37,346 nt of DNA, from the NCBI GenBank assembly GCA_030656195.1, contig JAUSOJ010000266.1, positions 1 to 37,346 of the forward strand. Direction: 5' to 3'. Below the pieces are notes generated by a model. It saw only the letters and a program-made list of their open reading frames with translations. It was not told the origin of the DNA and searched no databases. The position numbers and the translations under genes were made by a program. Each line of letters begins with the position of its first letter. Within the stretch, counting starts at the first letter, position 1. Positions 28,329 through 34,445 of this stretch are shown one piece after another. The stretch is from Lutibacter sp. Lineage in GTDB: Bacteria > Bacteroidota > Bacteroidia > Flavobacteriales > Flavobacteriaceae.

Positions 28329-29000
28329 ATGAAGACAGTACTTAAATTTATGGTTTTTGCATTACTTTCAAGCAGTGCATTTGCGCAATTTACGCAGGCA
28401 CCATTGCCTTATGCTTATGATGCTTTAGAACCTTTTGTGGACGCACAAACGATGGAAATTCACTATTCTAAACACCACGCAGGTTATATAAGCAATCTTA
28501 ACAAGGCTTTAAAAGAAGCGGGAATGGAAAATAATACCGATATGAATGCCATTTTAGGAAATATGTCCAAGTATTCAACGGCCATCAGAAACAACGCGGG
28601 TGGCCATTACAACCACAACTTATTTTGGAACGTGCTTACGCCAAATAAAAACACAAAACTTTCCCCTGAATTGGCTGCCGTTATTGAAACAACTTTTGGC
28701 AGCATGGAAGCTTTTAAAACACAATTAACCCAGGCAGCCGCCACACGTTTTGGATCGGGATGGGCTTGGTTGGTAGTGACGCCGGACAATAAACTGGTTA
28801 TTTGCTCAACGCCAAATCAGGACAATCCGCTGATGGATGATGCACCTGTAAAAGGAACACCTATTTTTGGCATTGATGTTTGGGAGCATGCCTATTATTT
28901 AAAATACCAAAACAAACGCGGGGATTATTTGCAATCAATTTGGAGTGTGGTTAATTGGGATGAAGTAAGCCGTTTATACGCACATACACAAATAAAATAA
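28329..29000 (+). CDS. sodA: Exported superoxide dismutase, Mn-type signature
   Basis: 223 residues. A signal peptide (MKTVLKFMVFALLSSSAFAQ) precedes a complete Fe/Mn superoxide dismutase, which converts superoxide to O2 and H2O2. The metal ligands are His45 (EIHYSKHH), His96 (GGHYNHNLFW), Asp183 and His187 (GIDVWEHAYY). Gly91-Gly92 before His and Gln164 in NQDNPL are the residues usually seen in Mn enzymes, though some are cambialistic. Iron/manganese SODs are mostly cytoplasmic, so the signal peptide is notable and points to the periplasm or outside. It has its own promoter (28274-28304) and terminator (29028-29056), so it is monocistronic. Confidence 0.95.
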   Translation: MKTVLKFMVFALLSSSAFAQFTQAPLPYAYDALEPFVDAQTMEIHYSKHHAGYISNLNKALKEAGMENNTDMNAILGNMSKYSTAIRNNAGGHYNHNLFWNVLTPNKNTKLSPELAAVIETTFGSMEAFKTQLTQAAATRFGSGWAWLVVTPDNKLVICSTPNQDNPLMDDAPVKGTPIFGIDVWEHAYYLKYQNKRGDYLQSIWSVVNWDEVSRLYAHTQIK

Positions 29001-29027
29001 AATCAGGAATCTTATAAAAAATCTATC

Positions 29028-29056
29028 AAAAAAGAGACGGCTTCGTCTCTTTTTTT
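29028..29056 (+). terminator. Intrinsic terminator after the superoxide dismutase gene
   Basis: Perfect 12-bp stem AAAAAAGAGACG (29028-29039) / CGTCTCTTTTTT (29044-29055) with a GCTT loop and T-run. It is A-flanked, so it could act on both strands. Confidence 0.85.
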
Positions 29057-29159
29057 GTTTGTAAAGGTTAATTTTCCTGTGTACAATGCCGATGAAACGA
29101 TGCCTTCAAAAATTAAATCCTTTTTTAAATTCATGGTTAGATGTCAAAAATTTAATTGA

Positions 29160-29167
29160 TATATTTG
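29160..29167 (+). promoter_or_regulatory. Possible -7 element (TATATTTG) for the alpha/beta hydrolase gene
   Basis: TATATTTG matches TAnnTTTG and lies about 60 bp before the ATG at 29229. No TTG lies at the proper distance upstream, so this is weak. Confidence 0.3.
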
Positions 29168-29228
29168 ATATGATATTGAATTAATATACAAAAATCAAGT
29201 TGGCAAAACATTAAACAACAAATCAAAA

Positions 29229-30629
29229 ATGAGAAAAATCACCATAGCATTATTGGCAGGAATGGTTTCTTTATTGGCTTTCGGACAAGACGTAGCCGGA
29301 CAATGGAACGGAAGTTTAAAAGTTCAGGGAACACAATTAAGACTTGTTTTTAATGTTTTAAAAACTGAGAAAGGCTACACGGCAACAATGGACAGTCCGG
29401 ACCAGGGCGCAACGGGAATTCCGGTAGCTACTACCAGTTTTGAAAATGCCATATTAAAATTTTCGATTCCAAATGCAGGAATTGACTATGAAGGCACTTT
29501 GGGGAATGATCAAATTGTTGTCGGTAATTTTAAACAAAGCGGATTCACTTTTCCGATGAATTTATCTAGAGCGCTTGTTGAAAAGGAAATAATTGTTCGT
29601 CCGCAAGAGCCCGTTAAGCCTTATGCTTATCATTCGGAAGATATCACTTTTGAAAATAAAAGTGCCGGAATTACCTTGGCAGGAACATTGACATGGCCGC
29701 AAAAAGAAGGCGTATTTCCCGCAGTCGTTTTAATCAGCGGAAGCGGACCCCAAAACAGGGATGAAGAATTGTTGGGCCATAAACCGTTTCTGGTTTTATC
29801 AGATTTTTTAACAAAAAACGGCATCGCAGTATTGCGTTTTGATGATCGGGGCACCGCTTCGTCGAAAGGAGATTTCAATGCGGCAACAACGTTGGATTTT
29901 TCTGCGGATGTTGAAGCTGGCGTTCAATATTTAAAAACCAGAAAGGAAATAAATAAAGACAAAATCGGATTGATTGGACACAGCGAAGGCGGCATCATTG
30001 CCCCAATGGTAGCTAACAATTCTAATGACATTGATTTTATCATATTGCTGGCAGGAACCGGAATTCCTGGCGATCAACTGCTTTTACTGCAACAGGAATT
30101 GATAGGTAAAGCAGCCGGAATGCCCAATGAAGATTTACAAAAAGCGCATACAATAAACAAGGGTATTTTCGAATTGGTGAAAAAATCCACAAATACCGCA
30201 CAGTTAAAAACGGATTTAACAAATTATTTAAAACTTGCTTTAGCCACCGACCCAAATGCTGCTAAAATTGAAGGAATGGGCGAAGATGATTATATAAAAT
30301 TGCAAGTCAACCAAATTGTGAGTCCTTGGATGCAATATTTTATAAAATACGATCCGGCTCTGGCTTTGGAAAAAGTCAACTGTCCGGTATTGGCAATTAA
30401 TGGTGAAAAAGATTTACAGGTTCCGCCAAAAGAAAATTTGGAAGCCATAAAAAATGCGTTGGCAAAAGGCGGAAACAAATACGTTACGACAAAAGTATTG
30501 CCAAATTTGAATCATTTATTTCAGGAATGTGAAACAGGTTCCCCAAGTGAATACGCTATGATTGAACAGACTTTTTCGCCTTCAGCTTTGATGGAAATTC
30601 TCAACTGGCTTCAAATTCAGATTAAATAA
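29229..30629 (+). CDS. Exported alpha/beta-hydrolase (EstD-like esterase/peptidase family)
   Basis: 466 residues. Signal peptide MRKITIALLAGMVSLLAFGQ. Residues 20-120 form a beta-rich N-terminal domain (DVAGQWNGSL onward) seen in this family. From about 135 onward is an alpha/beta-hydrolase domain with the oxyanion-side motif ISGSGPQNRDEE, the nucleophile Ser252 in GHSEGG, Asp395 in NGEKDLQVP and His429 in NLNHLFQ. Relatives include esterases such as EstD and enzymes annotated as S9-like peptidases, so ester hydrolysis is the safest call. It is periplasmic by its signal peptide. It is a single gene between the SOD terminator and a GNAT gene 85 bp downstream. Confidence 0.9.
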   Translation: MRKITIALLAGMVSLLAFGQDVAGQWNGSLKVQGTQLRLVFNVLKTEKGYTATMDSPDQGATGIPVATTSFENAILKFSIPNAGIDYEGTLGNDQIVVGNFKQSGFTFPMNLSRALVEKEIIVRPQEPVKPYAYHSEDITFENKSAGITLAGTLTWPQKEGVFPAVVLISGSGPQNRDEELLGHKPFLVLSDFLTKNGIAVLRFDDRGTASSKGDFNAATTLDFSADVEAGVQYLKTRKEINKDKIGLIGHSEGGIIAPMVANNSNDIDFIILLAGTGIPGDQLLLLQQELIGKAAGMPNEDLQKAHTINKGIFELVKKSTNTAQLKTDLTNYLKLALATDPNAAKIEGMGEDDYIKLQVNQIVSPWMQYFIKYDPALALEKVNCPVLAINGEKDLQVPPKENLEAIKNALAKGGNKYVTTKVLPNLNHLFQECETGSPSEYAMIEQTFSPSALMEILNWLQIQIK

Positions 30630-30714
30630 ATATGGGTTCTCAATTTTTATTGAAAATTCTGGTTGGCGCCGGTCAATCTCATCAACGCTAATTTTAAAAG
30701 AAATGTTTAACTAG

Positions 30715-31362
30715 ATGATGTCTTTAATTTTTAAACAAATAGTCAACACAAAAGACATTGATTACGCGAATGCAATGCTTATTTATCAGGAAGCTTTTCC
30801 GCCCAGCGAGCGGCAGCCGCTTTCTAAAATTAGCGAAAGATTAGCTGCAGGAAAATCGCAATTATTTGTTGGTATTATTGATGAAGAGGTTATTTGTATG
30901 GCGTTGTTATGGGATTTCAAAAAGACGGATTTTACGTTGTTAGATTATATGGCGGTATCTGAAAATCACAGAAACAATCATTTTGGAAGCGAATTTTTTA
31001 ATTTTATTGTTGATAAAGTGAAAAGCAACCACAAATTTCTGTTTCTTGAAGTCGAAAATTATTTGTTTGGCGACAACAGGGAACAACGCAAAAAACGCAT
31101 AAATTTTTATCTTAAAAACGGATCTTATCTTTTAGACAACGTTCCTTATATACTGCCGTCTTTAGACAAGTCGCTGCCATTAGAAGCGCAGCTGATGATT
31201 GCGCCAAAATATAAAAGCTTGCATATAAAAAAGTCGGAAATTGAAAATTTAATTAAGCGTTTGTATCTTGAAATCTATGAAAAATCAGAAAATGATGCTT
31301 TACTGATTTCTGTATTGAAAAAAATTCCCAATAAAATCAATTTAGTAAATAAGATGATTTAA
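30715..31362 (+). CDS. GNAT-family N-acetyltransferase-like protein
   Basis: 215 residues, starting at either of two adjacent ATGs (30715, 30718). The first ~150 residues fit the acetyltransferase fold: an AMLIYQEAFPPSERQPLSKI N-terminal helix, the central strands FTLLDYMAVSENHRNNHFGS (where RNNHFGS is a weak form of the R/Q-x-x-G-x-G/A acetyl-CoA loop), and FLFLEVENYLFG with INFYLKNGSYLLDNVPYILP. The FPPSERQP motif is typical of a flavobacterial/clostridial subgroup of unknown substrate. The C-terminal ~55 residues are helical and not part of the core. No operon partner is obvious. Confidence 0.78.
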   Translation: MMSLIFKQIVNTKDIDYANAMLIYQEAFPPSERQPLSKISERLAAGKSQLFVGIIDEEVICMALLWDFKKTDFTLLDYMAVSENHRNNHFGSEFFNFIVDKVKSNHKFLFLEVENYLFGDNREQRKKRINFYLKNGSYLLDNVPYILPSLDKSLPLEAQLMIAPKYKSLHIKKSEIENLIKRLYLEIYEKSENDALLISVLKKIPNKINLVNKMI

Positions 31363-31405
31363 TAACAATAATTTTTTTATCAGCCGCTGTTTTTGTTCAA
31401 TAAAC

Positions 31406-32755
31406 CTATTCAGCTTCAACAATCACCACTTTGGGATCAATATCATCGGCACCATGGGTTAGTTTTTTCAATTTTTTAACAAACAGCACCAACAGCAATC
31501 CAAAGGAAACGCAAAAGATCAACACACCCATAAAAATGGTTAATTCACCAGCGCTTTGGGCAGCTTCTCCCACATAACCGGCCACTTTATTTCCCACACC
31601 CGAAACCATAAAGTAAGCGCCCATCATTAACGAAGCATATTTTAGCGGCGCCAATTTGGTGATAAACGACAAGGCAACCGGCGAAATGCTCAATTCACCC
31701 ACAACGTGCAACAGGTATGCGCCAAACATCCAGTAAATAGATGCTTTTCCATCTAAAGAAGAAGCGGTTTCAATTGCGGCTCCTGCCAATAATAAAAATC
31801 CAAAACCTGTGATGATGGTTCCAATTCCCATCTTAAACAGCGAAGAGCTTTCCCTTCCTTTTTTACGCCACTTGGTCCAAAAATACGCCACGGGAACGCC
31901 CAATAAAATCACGTAAAAAGCGTGCAAAGCCTGTAAAAAACTGGTAGGCACTTCAAAACCAAACATCACCCTGTCAATCTTATCTCGAGCGTACAAATTC
32001 ATCAATCCGCCCGCTTGTTCATAGGCACCCCAAAAAACGATCACTATAATAAAAGACAAAATCAATACAATCATTCTGTCTTTTTCAATGGAAGTCAGCG
32101 GAACTTTTTTATTTGTGCCACTATCTCTTTGAGCTGGCACAAAATTGCCCACAGTGGTCAAATATTTTTGTCCCCACAAGTACACTATTTGTCCCAAAGC
32201 CATACCAATTCCGGCCAAACCGAAACCATAATGCCAATTAATCACTTCACCAACATATCCAACCAATAAAGGCGCTGCAAATGCACCAATATTGATACCT
32301 ATATAAAATATGGTAAAAGCGGAATCTCTTTTTAAATCGCCATATTGATACAAGCCGCCAACCATTGAAGAAATGTTTGGTTTTAAAGCGCCAACGCCTA
32401 AAATAATAAAAACAATTCCGGTGTAAAATGCCCAAACTTCATCAAAAGCCAATATAAAATGGCCAATGCACAGCAAGAAACCACCGAGCATGACTGCTTT
32501 TTTCTGTCCCAGCCATCGGTCGGCCAATAAACCTCCCGGAACCGACATCACATAAACCATCATGGTGTACCATCCGTACAATTCCAAAGCCGAAACTTTA
32601 TCCCAACCCAATCCGGCATTGGCTTCCGTAGTTTTTGCGGTTAAGTAAAGAATAAAGATGGCGCGCATTCCATAGTAGGAAAAACGTTCCCACATTTCGG
32701 TAAAAAATAAAATATACAATCCTTTTGGATGACCCCACAATGTTTGGTTTGGCAT
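31406..32755 (-). CDS. POT/PTR-family proton-dependent peptide transporter
   Basis: 449 residues; inner-membrane major-facilitator protein that imports di- and tripeptides with protons. The first helix holds the family signature FFTEMWERFSYYGMRA with Glu20, Glu23 and Arg24 (the ExxER motif). The PTR2-type region GALKPNISSMVGGLY follows at about residues 120-135, and FTIFYIGINIGAF at about 145-157. About twelve hydrophobic segments are seen. It is slightly shorter than many bacterial POTs (about 480-500), but no key segment seems missing. It sits alone, convergent with the GNAT gene. Together with the secreted S9 peptidase and hydrolase it suggests use of external peptides. Confidence 0.95.
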   Translation of the reverse strand: MPNQTLWGHPKGLYILFFTEMWERFSYYGMRAIFILYLTAKTTEANAGLGWDKVSALELYGWYTMMVYVMSVPGGLLADRWLGQKKAVMLGGFLLCIGHFILAFDEVWAFYTGIVFIILGVGALKPNISSMVGGLYQYGDLKRDSAFTIFYIGINIGAFAAPLLVGYVGEVINWHYGFGLAGIGMALGQIVYLWGQKYLTTVGNFVPAQRDSGTNKKVPLTSIEKDRMIVLILSFIIVIVFWGAYEQAGGLMNLYARDKIDRVMFGFEVPTSFLQALHAFYVILLGVPVAYFWTKWRKKGRESSSLFKMGIGTIITGFGFLLLAGAAIETASSLDGKASIYWMFGAYLLHVVGELSISPVALSFITKLAPLKYASLMMGAYFMVSGVGNKVAGYVGEAAQSAGELTIFMGVLIFCVSFGLLLVLFVKKLKKLTHGADDIDPKVVIVEAE

Positions 32756-32866
32756 ATGTTTTAAAATTTAGGTGCGCTAAATGTACTGTTTTAAAACTTT
32801 ATTGATTCTTTTTATGATAGTTGCCTAAAATTTTATATTACGTTTCAGAATTGTGCTGATTTTCCA

Positions 32867-32874
32867 TATATTTG
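32867..32874 (+). promoter_or_regulatory. Possible -7 element (TATATTTG) for the small secreted protein gene
   Basis: TATATTTG fits the consensus, 22 bp before the ATG at 32897. The nearest TTG (32851-32853) is only 13 bp away, shorter than usual. Confidence 0.35.
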
Positions 32875-32896
32875 GGCTTTTATTATAAGCGCTGTT

Positions 32897-33307
32897 ATGC
32901 AAATAAAACTGACACTGTTTTTAATTTTAATGACGGCTTCAATTTTCGGACAGGAAATTGGGCATGTTAAAAACGGGAAATATTCGGTAACGCTTCTAAA
33001 AGTGGATAATTTATTTTCCTGGGTGTATTCTGATGTGAATTCAAAAATAGCACACTTGGAGAAATCATTTAATTTTCCGAATAAAGAAACCATTTATACA
33101 ATGATTATTGAAGGTTTTGAAAATATAAATAACCACCAAATCTTTGTTCAAACAGACCATGATACCGTGGTAAAATTTGAATATAAAATGATACAGGGAG
33201 AAATGCTGTTAAATATCAACCACCATAACTTAAGCAGTAAAATAGCGGGAACAAGCACTTCTTTAAGCAGGCAACAAATGATGGCGCTGTTTGGAAAACA
33301 CCAATAA
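32897..33307 (+). CDS. Small secreted protein of unknown function
   Basis: 136 residues with a signal peptide (MQIKLTLFLILMTASIFGQ, cleaved near FGQ). The mature ~117 residues contain predicted beta-strands in the first 80 and a helical end with SLSRQQMMALFGKHQ. No known domain or motif is recognised. It lies divergent from the POT transporter (141 bp between starts) and 10 bp before tRNA-Arg. A short spacing to a tRNA may mean the tRNA is co-transcribed. A periplasmic or surface role is inferred only from the signal peptide. Confidence 0.75.
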   Translation: MQIKLTLFLILMTASIFGQEIGHVKNGKYSVTLLKVDNLFSWVYSDVNSKIAHLEKSFNFPNKETIYTMIIEGFENINNHQIFVQTDHDTVVKFEYKMIQGEMLLNINHHNLSSKIAGTSTSLSRQQMMALFGKHQ

Positions 33308-33317
33308 ATATTATTGC

Positions 33318-33389
33318 GGCTCCATAGTTCAAGGGATAGAACGAAAGTTTCCTAAACTTTAAATTCAGGTTCGAATCCTGGTGGAGTCA
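33318..33389 (+). tRNA. trnR(cct): tRNA-Arg (anticodon CCT)
   Basis: A full cloverleaf can be drawn by hand. The acceptor stem GGCTCCA (33318-33324) pairs with TGGAGTC (33382-33388), with one G-T pair and discriminator A33389. The anticodon stem AAAGT (33344-33348) / ACTTT (33356-33360) has loop TTCCTAA, so the anticodon is CCT, reading AGG. The T stem TCAGG (33365-33369) / CCTGG (33377-33381) has loop TTCGAAT. CCA is not encoded. Confidence 0.95.
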
Positions 33390-33394
33390 CGAAT

Positions 33395-33702
33395 AAATCA
33401 ACAAAAAGCTGAAAATAAAGCGAGCCAAAAAAACAAAATTTATTTTGTTTTTTTAGTGAGCGGTGTTTTCTTTTGTTGATTTTCAAAGCGGACTTTTATC
33501 AGGATCACCGAAGGTAATCCTTATCGAGCTTTGTTGGTAAGCTGTTTTTTCTTTTGTTGATTTTCAAAACGGACTTTTCTCAGGAACATCAAAGATAATC
33601 CAGGAAATCGTTACTGAATGTTGAAAATGAAGCAAGCCAAAAAACAAAGCTTGCTTTATTTTTTTGGCAGGCTGAGTTTTCTTTTGTTGATTCTTGCAAA
33701 GG
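33395..33702. repeat. Imperfect direct and inverted repeats downstream of tRNA-Arg
   Basis: A unit of about 57 nt (core CTTTTGTTGATTTTCAAA, then CGGACTTTT and TCAGGA, ending in TAATCC) occurs at 33464-33520 and 33543-33601, with a shorter third copy at 33674-33702. A second unit (TGAAAATNAAGCNAGCCAAA) occurs at 33410-33437 and 33622-33648. AAATCAACAAAAAG (33395-33408) is the reverse complement of the core at 33470-33482, so the first ~88 nt can fold into a long imperfect hairpin around CAAAAAAACAAAA / TTTTGTTTTTTT. A second hairpin, GCCAAAAAA / TTTTTTGGC, is at about 33635-33668. The first hairpin may act as the tRNA terminator. Confidence 0.6.
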
Positions 33703-34445
33703 TAAATGTGGGTTGATATTTTTCAGGATTATTTAGCTATTAAACTAGATTCAGAAGCGTTTATTTTTTTATTAATTTGTTCATTTTCATTACCCTTTTT
33801 TAGTGGAAATTGTTATAATCACGAAAACCCCACATTAATGAGCTCCAAAATTATCTAATGTTTTCCCTTACAAAAAACGCAATATTGGCTCTTTTATTAA
33901 ATAATTACATTATTGGATAAACAGCCATCATTTTTAGTTCTAAACTTGCTTTATAAATTTTCAAATTGCTATTTTGATGAAAACACTAAAAACCATCAAA
34001 AAGCATTATTTTTAAAACTAAATTATTTCGTTTGGCAACTTATAAATAGTGGCAAAACAAAGAATAATTAAAATGGAATAGCCTAAAAACAAGTCTTTTA
34101 GGAATAATATTTTTGACAAAACGTGATTTTATTTAAAAAATATTTTGTAATTTTATTTCCCCATTTCCCCAGACATGAAACATTTACCAACAAACGGTAC
34201 GTTTTAGCGATTAAAATGCAGTTTTAACTATAATTTTTTTGTTGCTGTATCTTAATATTTTGATCAATAATTATATGATTTTTATCATAGTATAACATAA
34301 TAATGAGTTATGTTTGTATAGAAACATTTAAGGATTAGCGTTTTAATTTTTTGTTAATCTTAATTTTATTGTACATTTATATTATAAACCAAACGCATTT
34401 AAAACTAGTTCGGGATTTTTAAATTGCTTTTTTAACAGTTTTGCT
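33703..34445. other. AT-rich non-coding region upstream of the surface protein gene
   Basis: About 740 bp with no believable gene on either strand. Very AT-rich. The only structures recognised are the inverted repeat and -7-like element at 34294-34316, listed separately. Confidence 0.6.
34294..34316 (+). promoter_or_regulatory. Inverted repeat overlapping a -7-like element
   Basis: AACATAA (34294-34300) and TTATGTT (34308-34314) form a 7-bp inverted repeat with a 7-nt gap. It overlaps TATGTTTG (34309-34316), a match to TAnnTTTG. There is no good upstream TTG. The start codon is 130 bp away at 34446, so a long leader would be expected. Confidence 0.35.

Noticed and set aside
33464-33702. Possible CRISPR array after the tRNA
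   Set aside because: Repeat units are too few and too degenerate, spacing is irregular, units extend into the would-be spacers, and no cas gene is present.
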